From NCBI GenBank assembly GCA_051294375.1, contig JBJCIZ010000028.1, forward strand, positions 1,749,479 to 1,813,478: a DNA stretch of 64,000 nucleotides, given 5' to 3'. Below the pieces are notes generated by a model that ran no database searches, was not told the DNA's origin, and worked only from the letters and a program-made list of their open reading frames with translations. Positions 9,553-20,835 of the stretch are shown piece after piece. The first letter of the stretch is position 1. Every line of letters begins with the position of its first letter. This DNA comes from Paraspadella gotoi. Taxonomy: Eukaryota; Chaetognatha. A program made the translations under genes and the position numbers.

Positions 9553-9720
9553 GGATAAAAGTCTTTGTTTTGTTTCATCCAACGAATTTATTTAGTGAAA
9601 AAAAAACATGTTTCGGCTATAGTGCTAACCTTCATCAGCGCATTAATTTGCTTGTGAAAGTTCACAGATTTTTTTAACTAAATAAATTCGTTGTATGAAA
9701 CAAATCAAAAACTTTTATCC
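9553..9720 (-). ncRNA. Hammerhead-ribozyme-like motif 2 inside a foldback
   Basis: On the minus strand CTGATGA (9638-9632) precedes stem II GGTT...AGCC with a loop of about 8 bases, then GAAAC and the self-complementary ACATGT (9611-9606) with GTT as the possible cleavage triplet. The motif sits in the loop of an inverted repeat of about 43 bp (9553-9596 against 9677-9720). The palindromic stem III sequence is what a dimer-acting hammerhead would use. Confidence 0.65.
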
Positions 9721-9726
9721 TTTAAT

Positions 9727-9780
9727 GCTACGCAACGCTACGCAATGCTACGCAACGCTTCGCAACGCGACACAACGAAA
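9727..9780. repeat. Short tandem repeat of about 10 bp (CTACGCAACG)
   Basis: About five degenerate units of GCTACGCAAC/GCTTCGCAAC type. Confidence 0.8.
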
Positions 9781-10019
9781 CGAAAAAAAATAAAAACAAA
9801 AAGGAAATTAGAAAAGAACTATATAGTATATACCTAATAAATTAGCGCGAAAGTCATATCATGTTACATCGTATCACTTAATTGCATACGTGACATTTGA
9901 TGTTTAATATGATAAGATATCTAATCATGATTTCATTACAAAATCAATTTGTTTTTCCATAATCGTTGCTGTGACATTTATTTCGCCCGTCGCAATCCGT
10001 GAGTCATAGAGAATACGAA

Positions 10020-10053
10020 AGCTCTTCTCTCTCTCTCTCTCCTCTCTCTCTCG

Positions 10054-10090
<37 letters not shown>
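10020..10090. repeat. (CT)n microsatellite
   Basis: Interrupted CT run. Confidence 0.95.
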
Positions 10091-10091
<1 letters not shown>

Positions 10092-10102
10092 CATATTACT
10101 CA

Positions 10103-10224
10103 GCTCTCCGGACGCAGCCGTCGCACCGGAGCAGCGCGCGCGGCTTCCGGACCGAACTTCACTTTCTCTTTCCGGGCTTTCTTCCGCTCGATCGGGGAAG
10201 ATTTCTCTTCTCGAGTGGGCGGTG
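10103..10224 (+). CDS. Possible internal exon, unrecognised
   Basis: A GC-rich island follows TTACTCAG and ends in GGCGGTG/GTGAGT, a consensus donor. Its open frame reads GPNFTFSFRAFFRSIGEDFS and then SRVGG. No family is recognised and no partner exon is assigned, so it could equally be non-coding GC-rich sequence. Confidence 0.25.
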
Positions 10225-10479
10225 GTGAGTCGGGGCTTCTTTTTTCTTCCACCGGTCGAAGTCCGAGCGGTCGAGCCCCGGATCTCTCTCTCTCTTCTCT
10301 CGTTCCCTTCTCTTTACTCTCTCTTGCTCTTGCCGTCTCACTCTCTTTATTTTCTTTTTTTTTTTTTTTTTCATTTACATGTGATTATTTTGGTCATTCC
10401 CTTCTCTCTTTAATTTTCTCAACAAATTTCGCGAAGGCATGTAAAAATATTAATTTTTCTGAGCACAGTTTTTAAAAGC

Positions 10480-11390
10480 TTTAAATACCCTCTTCATTTA
10501 AGGCCTAGTAAGTTGCAGATGAAAATTCGAATAGTTGATCGAATAACAGTAATGCGTTCTTTTTTAACTTACATCGAAAAATTTACCATAACCGTGTAAG
10601 TTTCTAGTACAAATTTGAGTGCTTAAGAACGCTGATTATCACAGTGTCGTTAATCAGATTAGACATGCACACTTGACCGAAGTTTACATTTATAACCATA
10701 ACAAGTATTTTTTCGCTTGCCAAATTACTTTAAAAGTCAAGTAATTGTTATTTTAGAAGCAATTACTTTATCAATATGCTTTTTTTCAAAACCTATATTT
10801 AAAATTTGGAAAAACTACAAATTTTTTTTAAGAATAGTTCAGCAGGTGCAAGCTCGAAATTTTGATTCTACTTGATTTAAATTTTTGCTACTATTTACTC
10901 TTCATACGGTCCTCGCGTAACAAAAATGCAAATTATATATATAATGATTATTTTCTTGAATTATTTTTTCTTTGATCATATTTCAATTGTTTCAGCATAT
11001 TTATCATTATTGTTTAGATTTTATATCTTTTGAGTAATATTTAATTATTTTTAGCTCAAAATCTTAGAATAAAATAGGAACGAATATAGCAAATTTTTTC
11101 GCACTTTTATTTAATTTTTCTTGTTGTATTCCTCAATAATTTTCCTCCTCTCCCCCTGATTTCTTATGACTTTCCCCCTTTATTTATTTTTTGTTCATTG
11201 GTTTATTTTGTTGTCATCAATTTTTTTTAATAATTTTTTTCATTCTTTTTCTTTCTGCTTCTTTCTGCACTCGTTTTTTCTTTCTTGCTTCGTTTTTTTC
11301 TTGTCTTTCTTTAAATGTTTTCCTTTCCTTGTCTTTGTCTTTTCAACATAGTGAATGACCCCTGCATAATATAATATATCAAAAAAAAAA
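10480..11390. other. AT-rich, no gene seen
   Basis: Long AT-rich stretch, with a TTTCTTTC-rich tract at 11160-11350 that gives spurious Phe-rich frames. Confidence 0.6.
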
Positions 11391-11394
11391 AAAG

Positions 11395-11715
11395 ACTTCC
11401 GGATCCCGCGTCGAACCCATATCGAATGTCCCCGCTCGGGGCCAGAGAGAAGAGGACTCTCGGCCAGTGACGAGGGTAAGAGAGAGAGAAAAGAGTAAGT
11501 CTATATCCGCTGAGCTCAGACGCGGATCGCTTTGGCAGTCGCGCGATCCGGGAGAATAAAGGAGAAGGAAGGAGGAAGAGGAGCAACGAATAGCCGCGAA
11601 GTAAGTCCGAAGGCCAGGGAGCAGCCTCGGACCGCCGCGCGGCTGCTACCGGACGCTGCGCTGATACGAGGCTCTAGTATGAGCATGCTCTCTCTCATGC
11701 GCTTCGATAAATGAT
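11395..11715. other. GC-rich island upstream of the membrane-protein gene
   Basis: A GC-rich patch with purine-rich GGAGAAGGAAGG stretches and a consensus GTAAGT donor at about 11600 on the plus strand. It lies about 500 bases before the start codon at 12107, so a 5' untranslated exon or promoter is possible. This is inference only. Confidence 0.3.
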
Positions 11716-12106
11716 TACCATAGAAGACTACTTTGTCATTTTGCTTCTGACGAATGAACGAATATCACCTGCAGATTTTAAGCTTTAAACATTTTTGGCT
11801 AAAATACTGTGGTAATATAATTCTGGCTTCTCTCCTCTCTCTTTCTTTTCCTTTTCCCCTTCGCTGCTTCACTCTGTCCCTCTCTCCTCCTCTCCTCCCA
11901 CAAACGCTTGGCGTACAATTACCTTCTTATTTTTTTCTATATCTTTCAGTCTTTTAAAAACGCTTTCCCCTCGAGTTTTTATCTAGAAAACAAAAAAAAC
12001 TTGAATTGTCTCCTATTGTTTTTTACTTCTTGTCCCCACCTTCTCTAGGAGGCCGCCACCTACACTTAAAAAAAAAAGGCTCAAAGTATTAAACTATTCT
12101 CAAACA

Positions 12107-15062
12107 ATGAATCGATTCTCCTCACTGCTCCAAGTTCTATTCTCGTCGATCGCAGATGTCGCTACAGACTTTAAAAACTTACGACCTACTATTGTCAAAG
12201 AATTTCTAACGTGCCGACGAATCATCGGCGTCGCTAGGTGCACACACCGTCCTAGCTGCCCACGGCGCCCGTCTCTACCGTTCTAGTCCGGCGCGTTTGA
12301 CAAAAAAACGCGCCGCTTTATCCGCGTCTCTGGAAACGGCGCCTGGCGCCAAATTCTACCCTGAGCTTCTGCCTCCTTGGATTAGGAACGTTCTCTTGGT
12401 CATCGATCTTCACTATTCTGCGGAACAATTCTGCGAACAATCTGCGAACATATTCAAGGCCAAGACGATCTTCGTCAACTGCCTCAATTTTTCATCTTCT
12501 CCTTGGAAACTTTTCCGCAAATCCTTGCTTCAGTCAGCAGCCTTCGTCGTGGCTGTCCAGCGGAACGGACGAACAATGTCTGTACGTCTATAGAGGGCGT
12601 CCCAAAGGGTTCAACCTTTTCGAATTGCATCGGAACGGTTCCATGATCAGATCCGAAAGCGTTTGCTCCTGTCATTGGGGTTTTTCGCGCGACAACCAAA
12701 TCTGGGCTCACATCTGCTCTTGGGACATGAAGGATTACAACAATATAATCTCTTTTGGATTTTCAACGCTGAGCTTGGCCATTTTCGCTGTCAAGAATCG
12801 TGGCACTATGGAATCGCTGGCCGGAGTTTTGGGCATTGCCAGCGGCGTTGTCGGGATCGTCTTTAATCTCTATATTATTTACGTTTGGTCCTTCAGGATT
12901 TCTCTCTGGATGGTTTTTCTCACGCCCCTGGCTCTGCTGAGAGTCTTCGCCGTTTTGGAGCTGAGGGACCGGTGCAAGCGTTTCAGTCTGGTTGGTCCAC
13001 GGGGTACACAAACAAAGGAATCACCTTCTCAATATTTGTTCATGATATCTTGGACTCTGATTGTTGCATCAGTTTTTTTTGCAATGGATAAAAGAATTGT
13101 CATTGACTATCATCTTTCCATCAATAACAAGAGAGGTATAATTTTTAGTTTGGAGCGTGTTATAAACAAATATGTTAATCGAAACTTAAGCAAAGTTCGA
13201 ATTTAGTTAATCGAAACAAATAAAAACCAATTTGCTCTTAGAGAACAAAACATATTCTTAATTTAATGACAAAGTTATGAAACATAACATTTTTTTTAAA
13301 TTTAAACACTGGTTCTGTCACACTTAGACAAGCCTGGCCATTGGGGGATTAAATTTATTATACCCAGTTGCAAGTATGTATCTAGCCCTGATCATTGTGA
13401 TCGATCCTGATCAAAGAGCAACAAAGCTGTATGGAAATTTTATTGATGTGGATTTAGGTAATACGGAAATGCTTTCTTCCCAGGGGCCATGGTTCTCAGT
13501 TCTGAGGAGATGTTTTTCTAATGCATATTGTTGAATGTTGATCTATCGAGAACCGGAACTTCAAATGGGATGACTTGAAACCTTGTCAGCTATGGAGATG
13601 ATGCTGAATGAGAACAGTTAAGTGGCGAACTTAAGTCGTACCAAATCCAAGACATTATTTACAAAACTTTATTGTAAAAAAAAAAATAATCCCTAAAATT
13701 ACCGATTAAAGCTTTAATCCATGCGGTAAAAAAAAAAAACACGCTCCAAAGCAAAAAAATTCTCACTTTCTTTAAATCAAAGCTATGTTCAACGAGGCCG
13801 AGTCACTTTTCAAAAGGCCACAGCTGGCCTTTTTTGATGTTGGGCGTTTCATCTCAATACGAAACGCCTGTTTCATCACAAGAGGCTTCACGGACAATCA
13901 CAGATGGGAAGAGATGATCCCGAAAGACTTGAGTCTGCCTTGCAACGAGTACAAAAAGATCAGGCCAGGGACCAAATTATCCAAAGGGCGACTCCTCTTC
14001 CTCGGAAATTATCGTTATTTCGAGCCTCGTCACTCGATCGTTCTTATGTTCCTTCTCATCGACTTCTGTTTGGGACTCGCCCACGTGGTGGCTCATTTGC
14101 TGCAGAATCGCCAATTCAAAATGATAATTAAATTCGTCATTGGCAGTTCGATGATGATCGGGGTTCTCGGATTGAATTTTGCCGCCACCGTTGACCACGA
14201 CGGCATTGTTCATCCAAGCAGTTTCTTGGGATGCAAAAAAACTAGGACTTGTCTATCGAATATCGATTATAAACAAATTTTGTTCGCCAAGGAGAGAGCG
14301 TATCAAAGCTTTTCGCTCTTGGCCGATTCGACAACTAGATTTCTGTCCTATTTTTTTCTTTTATTCTCTCTGGAAGGATTCAAAAGTCGACCCTTCAGTG
14401 ACTCTACCATCAAACGTGCCTTGGCGATGATTGGCCTCGTTGCCTCAGCGCCTCCTCTGGCCAGAGTCATCTCGGACATCTCCGTCGATTCGCGAGCGAC
14501 CGTGATCGCCATCCTTTCGTCCCGTCGCTACGAGAAGCCTTTCTTGAAGAGACACTTGCAATACTTTGAGAATCGACTTCTGTCGCTGTTTACGAACGAC
14601 GAACTCTCACCGCTTATGGTATCCCTTACGCCGATAGTCGTGTGGGCTTCTCTATTTTCATCCAAATTAAGTATCAACAAATATGGACGACTCGCGATCA
14701 AAATTATTTTCGCCATCATAATTTTAATTTCGTATTTTTGTATTTTTTACATTTTCAAAATGAGTCGCGAGTCAAGTCAGAGTCTTTACCCAGAGTTCTT
14801 CAAATTCTACCGCCACTATAGCAGACATGCCCCGTACTTGCTCACTACAAACGTTCCCGCTGAGACGGCCATTTTGTTTTACCCTACAAAAATTATGGCG
14901 ATTTTGAAACGTGAAAAAAATATTAAAAATATCAAGGAAAGAGTTGGATTGTTTTTTGAAAATTATACCCGAGGCATAGACGCCCATCGGTATAATGATT
15001 ACAACGCAATCGGTTGGGTTTTATTCTCTTTTCCCATCGCGTGCATCTTTTTGATTGGATGA
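12107..15062 (+). CDS. Polytopic membrane protein of unknown family, five exons
   Basis: Exons proposed: 12107-12237, 12287-12473, 12538-13098, 13328-13457 and 13783-15062. The first junction is firm: phase 2, 49-bp intron, GTGCAC to TTCTAG. The last is good too: phase 1, GGTAAT to AATCAAAG. The GTCAAC and GTCATT donors of introns 2 and 3 are weak, and the exon 3 end is uncertain. The product starts MNRFSSLLQVLF and is about 760 residues. It has roughly ten hydrophobic segments, for example SFGFSTLSLAIFAV, GVLGIASGVVGIVFNLYIIY, YPVASMYLALIIVI, IVLMFLLIDFCLGLAHVVAH, AIKIIFAIIILISYFCIFYI and a last one just before the stop. A soluble N-terminal part of about 200 residues and a Cys/Trp patch (CSCHWGFSRDNQIWAHICSW) precede them. 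I recognise no transporter or receptor signature. Confidence 0.6.
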
Positions 15063-15200
15063 TTTAGCGAAGGTCTGATTGGCTGCTTTACTGGAATTCT
15101 GATTGGCTGATTTAGCGGAGGTTTGATTGGCTGCTTTACTTGGTTTATTACCTATTTTTATTCAATCGATAAGCTATATTTCTGATTGGCCAAAAAAAGA
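15050..15200. promoter_or_regulatory. Repeated ATTGG (inverted CCAAT) cluster after the stop codon
   Basis: A unit of about 54 bp (GATGATTTAGCGAAGGTCTG, then ATTGGCTGC) is present twice directly after the coding region. The stretch holds six TGATTGG-type CCAAT-box motifs in 140 bases. It may be a promoter pointing the other way, or just a tandem duplication. Confidence 0.35.
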
Positions 15201-15604
15201 CAGTTTTTTTCGATTAGCTATGTAAAGAGAAGTTTCTCGAAAAAATATTAAATAATTTTTTTGCCAGACTAATTCTTCTCAAATACGATTTACAATATGC
15301 CAATGTATTTTTTTTCCGTAGCATAAACTGAACAATATAAATTATTAAAATTGCAATAAGTTTTGATGTCTTATGGCCACTGGCCATTGGCCAGGGATAT
15401 GAACCTTTTTTAAGATCATTTAAGTAAGAAGACAGGGATCCGTAACTCGGGCATCTTTCTCAGCCTGATGGAAGCCCGGCTGATCATTGGCCGGTTCCAT
15501 TTGTCGTTTGACCAATGAGAGAGTCTCCTATCCATTTCCGGTACGAGGACGTAGCATCCCCGATTGAAATCTATCCTCGGTTTCGGTTTTATCAACAAAG
15601 GAAC

Positions 15605-15692
15605 AAACGTTGTCCCATCCCCATTTCATTCTCTATCATAAAAAATACAAGCGTTGACCCATCCCCATTTCATTCTCTATCATAAAAAATAC
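15605..15692. repeat. Tandem duplication of about 46 bp
   Basis: CCATCCCCATTTCATTCTCT and the bases after it occur twice in a row, followed by an AT-dinucleotide tract (15720-15850). Confidence 0.85.
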
Positions 15693-15849
15693 AATTCTTT
15701 TCTTTAAATATAAAAAATAAATATAAAATAATTTGTATATATAATAATTAACATATCTTATATATATGTTATATATATTTTTTATATATATATATATATT
15801 ATATATATATTATTTATTTATATATATTTATTATGTATATATATTTATT

Positions 15850-16800
15850 ATGTTTAAAGTTTAAGGTTTAAGGCCTCCATCACTCTTACAAGATAATGAT
15901 TTAGCTGGTCTCCGCAAGCTTTTATTAAGTTTATTAAGTTTATTTTATTAAGTTTATTAAGTTTTAATCAAGACTTTTTTCACTCAGTCACGATTTAAAT
16001 CTTTGTGACGAGGGATTCGGCCCGGGCAGGTGATTCCTGCTAGCTCACGTGACCATTGAAATCAGGTTCGATTGGTTCGTTAGTTTTCTAGATCCAGGTC
16101 GCTGATTGGTTTAAAAAAACGGGATACCGAAAGAGGGCGCTTTAGTAAATCGGGGATGGGACATCCCTCCCTCCCTCTCGGATTTCTCTGCGATGAGATA
16201 AGAATTTACTAAGTTTTCTGTGATTTCTTAGAAATGCATCGACGCATCGGATTTCTGAGAGCTGGTTTTTACAGATTTTCTTTATTGTAATTTAATTCTC
16301 ATTAATTTCGTATTTAGTAATTTTAATTTTTCAACAATTTAATGTTTAGTTCCTACGAATTTGAAAACATTAATATTTTTTATATTTTTTGGGCTCAATT
16401 TTAAAACATTAATATCTTACGGTTTCAAAAAAAAACAAAAAAACTATCATTGACTTTCAATATTAAATTTGATTACGATTTCAAACTTTCAGTTGACTCA
16501 TCGCTCTGCAGGTTTTGAAAAAAAATCAATCTTTAAATCTAATTCGTCCTTTCATTTTCCGTTTCGGATAAAATTTTTGGGTATGTATTATTGTGCTATT
16601 TTTGATTGACATGCAAACTTGTTAAGAAATTTATGAACGAAAACTTTAAAAAAATCATGTTTAATTTTATGTCGTATTTCAACCCAAAATCATAAATCCA
16701 CCAACATCACTAGAGTATATATATATATATATATATATAAAAACGATACGTAAAACGATTTGAGACGGAAAGCTAATAATTTTTTGGGAAATTAAGTACC
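15850..16800. other. No gene recognised
   Basis: AT-rich sequence with short TTTATTAAG repeats near 15930-15970 and a (TA)n run at 16715-16738. Confidence 0.6.
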
Positions 16801-16821
16801 ACTAATTGGGTAAGTACAATC

Positions 16822-16974
16822 CGCAGCTCCTTACGAAGATGACTCACTGCAATGTTTGGGACAGTGAGAAAAAGGGAGTCGCTTGCGAGGATTGCGGCAA
16901 AACGTCGCACGCTAAAGAGAAGAGTCGGAGACGAAGCATTCTCGCGGGCCACGCTTGTGTGGGTTCTAGCGGAG
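16822..16974 (+). CDS. Zinc-binding exon A of gag-like element, copy 1
   Basis: After an acceptor ATCCGCAG the frame includes VWDSEKKGVACEDCGKTSHA, then basic residues and HAC, giving a C-x2-C-x4-H...H-x-C pattern. It ends at GGAG/GTAATT. The same exon at 27.7 kb reads VWDSEEKGVACCKACGKTSHA. Both sit before an intron whose downstream exon carries a second Cys cluster. Confidence 0.5.
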
Positions 16975-17059
16975 GTAATTGATTGCACAAGATATCAAAA
17001 GCTTGTAAGCAAAGCACCAACCGAGACTATTAGCCTTTTGGGGCCTCATTTTCCCAGAA

Positions 17060-17257
17060 CGACCCTGATTCGGAATTAGGTTAAATTTTGAATTAAAAAT
17101 TAAGCTAGGTTAAATAAGGTTAGGGTTAACTTGGTGATTTAAGGTTAGGGACTTGGGTTAAAGACTAATGTTTAAGGTTTGAGGTTAGGATTAGAAATAA
17201 GGGATAAGGGTTTGGAGTTAGAGTTTAGGATTAAGTTAGGGATTAGGTTTAGGGTTT
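17060..17257. repeat. Interstitial telomere-like array
   Basis: TTAGGGTT-type units follow GATTCGGAATTAGGTTAAAT. The array at 17820-18015 is its noisy duplicate. Confidence 0.75.
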
Positions 17258-18074
17258 NNNNNNNNNNNNNNNNNNNNNNNNNTTTTGGGCTATGTATTAT
17301 TGTGCTATTTTTCGGATTGACATGCAAACTTGTTAAAGAAAGTTTATTGAACGAAAACTTTTAAAAAAATCATGTTTATATTTATGCGTATTTCAACCAA
17401 AATCTATAAAATCCACCAACATTCACTAGAGATTATATATATATATTATATTAAACGATACGTAAAACGATTTGAGAGCGAAAGCTGAATATATTTTTGC
17501 GGAAATTAGAGTACCACTAAATTGGGGTAAGTACAATCCGCAGTTCTCCTTACGAAGATGACTCACTGGCCCAATGTTTGGGACAGTGGAGAAAAAGGAG
17601 TCGCTTTGGCATGCGAGGATTGCGCAAAATCGTCGCACGCTAAAGATGAAGAGTCGGAGACGAAGCATTTTCGCTGGGCCACGCCTTTAGATAGATTGTG
17701 CGTTCTAGCGGATGGTAATTGATTGCCACAGATATCAAAAGCTTGTAATGCGCAAAGCACCAACCTGAGACTATTAGCCCTTTTGGGGCCTCATTTTTCC
17801 CAGAAACGACCACTGCATTCGGAATTAGGTTAAATTTTGAATTAAAATTAAAGCTAGTTTAAATAAGGTTAGCGGTTAATTGGGATTAAGGGTTAGGGAC
17901 TTGGTTGTTTAAAGCTAATGTTTTAAGGTTTGAGTCGTTAGGGTTTAGAAATAAGGGATAAGGGTTTGGAGTTAGAGTTTAGGATTAAGTTAGGGATTAG
18001 GGTTTTAGGGTTATATAAGTTTAAAAATATATAGGTTAATATTAAAATTCTAGAATAAATGAACAAAAATTAAG

Positions 18075-18250
18075 CCTTATTTTCCCAAAACGCCCCATTT
18101 CATCTTATTTTCGCAGAATGCCCCATTTTTTCTTATTTTCCCAGAACACCTTATTTTATTTTATTTTCTCAGAACGCCCCATTTTATCTTATTTTGCGCG
18201 CAGAATTGGCCGCGCATTATATCTCATTTTCTCAGAACGCCCTACATCAT
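18075..18250. repeat. Tandem repeat of about 33 bp (CTTATTTTCCCAGAACGCCC)
   Basis: About five units of CCCATTTTATCTTATTTTC plus AGAACGCC with substitutions. Confidence 0.85.
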
Positions 18251-19439
18251 ACTCCAAATCAAATTAACAAAGAACTGACTGTATAAACGCCAGTAGAAAA
18301 AGACTACTCCCTTAAGGGACCCAGTGATAAAAATGATATCAATAAGCTTAATGGTCTATCATCAAAAGGAATTGTGAATGGTAATAGTCAGTTATTTGTT
18401 TTTTTAGGCTTGGAAGTAGCGCGAAATTTTATTTATCTGGTATTTGTAGAGAAATTAAAAATTTAATAATTATGAAAAAACAATTTAGTTGATCCTACCT
18501 AAATATTTTTATGATCCGTTATTTTATTTTTGTATTAAAAAATATTTTTTACTAATTTCCAAATTTTTATTTTTTACTGTACAAAGCTACAATTTTAGGT
18601 TTAAGCCTTATTGAACAAAGGCTTTACAAGGCTAATATTTTTTATTTTTATATTCACATAAAAGCAGAAAAATTGAACCTAAATTCTATTCTTACAGAAA
18701 CAAAACTGTAATAACTATTAATTAATATTTATATTCATCCCTTAAATGTATTATTAAACTATATTGATTCCTAATTATAACAATTAAGAATTGAGCAAAA
18801 GTACAGAACCTTTTTCTCTTTTTTATATTTATATTACTTTAAAGGGTTTTATTTTTAATCAATTAACAGAATCATTTGAGAAGAAAGTTTAAACAAAATC
18901 AGTCGATACCTTAAATTTTGATTCATTCCTGGTTTTTTTTTGTATAAATTTTTGTGATAAAAACTGAAAATCTTTTTAAAATTAGATCTTACCCTTTTTT
19001 AAAAAAAAATTTAAATTTTAAAAAAGATTTTCTTCTTACCAATTTTTTAAAGAAAATTAAGCTAGCTGATTATATCAAATTTTTTAACTACTTTCCCAAA
19101 TGATTATAAAAAAAAGAAACATTATGCTTTCAGCTTTTTACCCTCTCGGGTCACTTGGTCCCCTTAAGGGAACCCAGTGATCGAGGGGGGTCAGGGGGGG
19201 TAAAAGGCTGACATAACGTTTGGCCCTTCAAACTCCCCCGATTCCAAAAATGTAATTCTTTCTTCTCTAGTCCAAAGTAAAAGTGGTCAAAAAATTTGAT
19301 GTTGTCAGCTCGCCTATTTTTGTTTAAAAATTTGGTAAGGGGCAAATCTTTTCCAAGTTTCGATTTTTTTTTCATGTAAAGATGGTATAGAATTTTTTTT
19401 TTTGTTTCCAACTTTACACTAAAAATTAATTATTGAAAT

Positions 19440-19905
19440 CCGACAATGACGACAACGAACATAACAAAAAAGACGAAAAAGACAAAACCCAATAGAATAG
19501 AGATGAGGAAAACGACAGCGAAGACGAAAAAATGCATAACAAAACAAAAACAACAACAAAACGTCGACGAAAATGATTACAAAGACGACAACAACAACAA
19601 AAACGATGATGAAAGCAACAACAGACGATGACAACAAGGACGAAGATGACAACAATAACAACAACGACAAAGACGACAAAAAAAACATCAAAGACGACGA
19701 CAACAATAACGATGACAAAAACGAAAACGCCGAAAAGGACAACGAAGAAGACGATAACGACGACGACGACAACGAAAACGACGACCAAGACGATGACGAA
19801 ATCGACAGCAAAGACGACGACGACGACAATGACGAAGAAGACGACAAAAACGAAGGCGAAAACAATGACGAAACCGAAGGCGAAGACCATTACAAAAAAA
19901 TATGA
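19440..19905 (+). repeat. GAC/AAC/AAA trinucleotide region with acidic open frames
   Basis: Trinucleotide-periodic sequence encodes Asp/Lys/Asn/Glu-rich frames on this strand and Val/Phe or Ser-rich frames on the other. It resembles the acidic tail of the gag-like copy at 23.6 kb. I regard it as a low-complexity repeat rather than a proven gene. Confidence 0.6.
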
Positions 19906-20168
19906 CGAAGTAAAAGACAACAAAGAGTATGGCAGCAAAAAAGAGAGAGAGAAAGAAAGAAAGAGAAAGAAAGAGAAACTCAGAAAGAAAGATTTTCAAA
20001 TTTAAGCAAGCAGCGGGGATTTAGTTGACTGTTGATTTGTTCACTCTCTCTCTCTCTCTCTTTCTCTCTCGCTCTTTCTCTCCAATGTCAAAAGATTCCA
20101 AAAGTACAGATTAATAAGTTAATCATTGACATTTTGATTGTGATTATGACAATTAAAACGACAAAACA

Positions 20169-20520
20169 ATGACAAAAAATATGGCGAATATGACGAAAAA
20201 AAAGTTAGAGGAAAACGACGACGAAGAGGAAGACAAAACCGACGACGAAAAATACAAAGAAGACGAAAATGACGACGAAAAGAAAGACAAAACCGACAAC
20301 GAAAAAGACAAAGAAGACGAAAACGACAACAAAGAGGAAGACAAAACCGACAACGAAAAAGACAAGAAGACGAAAACGACGATGAAGAGGAAGACAAAAC
20401 CGACGACGAAAAAGACAAGACAAAAACGACGGCGAAGACGACGAAAAAGATGAAACCAAAAACGACGAAGATGAAAACGATGGTGAAGATGACGGCAAAG
20501 ACGAACTCATAAACACTGTC
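20169..20520 (+). repeat. Minisatellite of GACAAAACCGACGACGAAAA type
   Basis: Degenerate 51-60-bp units encode EDKTDNEKDKEDEND-like peptide repeats. A CT microsatellite at 20041-20085 lies in front. No flanking exons support expression. Confidence 0.65.
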
Positions 20521-20590
20521 AATGATTTTTTATTATAAATTTATTGACATAGTGGTAATAATCTTTCTTTTTCGTTGTTATGTGTATGAA

Positions 20591-20835
20591 AGGCAATTTG
20601 GTTTCCTCACCACTTGACCACTATTCTTTCTCAACTCTGTGATGGAAACTTTGCCCTATCTCTCTCTCTCTCTCTCCCTACCTTCTTTCACATAAAAAAC
20701 TATCTAACAATTCACAAATTATTTGACGCTGATGAAGGCTTGCATTCAAAGCCGAAACATGTATTTTTCTTTGAAATAAAAACTCGTTGTAAACTGAAAC
20801 CAAATTGCCTATAAATTTATTATAACGAGTGAGAT
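20591..20835 (+). ncRNA. Hammerhead-ribozyme-like motif 3
   Basis: CTGATGA (20729-20735), a 5-bp stem II (GGCTT/AAGCC, loop GCATTCA), GAAA (20754-20757), self-complementary ACATGT (20757-20762) and GTA as possible cleavage triplet. It is the most complete core of the four. A 14-bp exact inverted repeat (AGGCAATTTGGTTT at 20591-20604 against 20797-20810) brackets it. Confidence 0.7.

Larger units (their letters stand above)
16560..18010. other. Indel-noisy duplication across an N gap (17258-17282)
   Basis: Sequence 16575-17257 is repeated at 17283-18010 with about the same base order but scattered single-base insertions, including exon A and the TTAGGG-like array. Homopolymer and one-base differences dominate. 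Confidence 0.8.

Noticed and set aside
19426-20005. Val/Phe-rich and Ser-rich minus-strand frames as membrane proteins
   Set aside because: Both strands and several frames are open because of trinucleotide periodicity.
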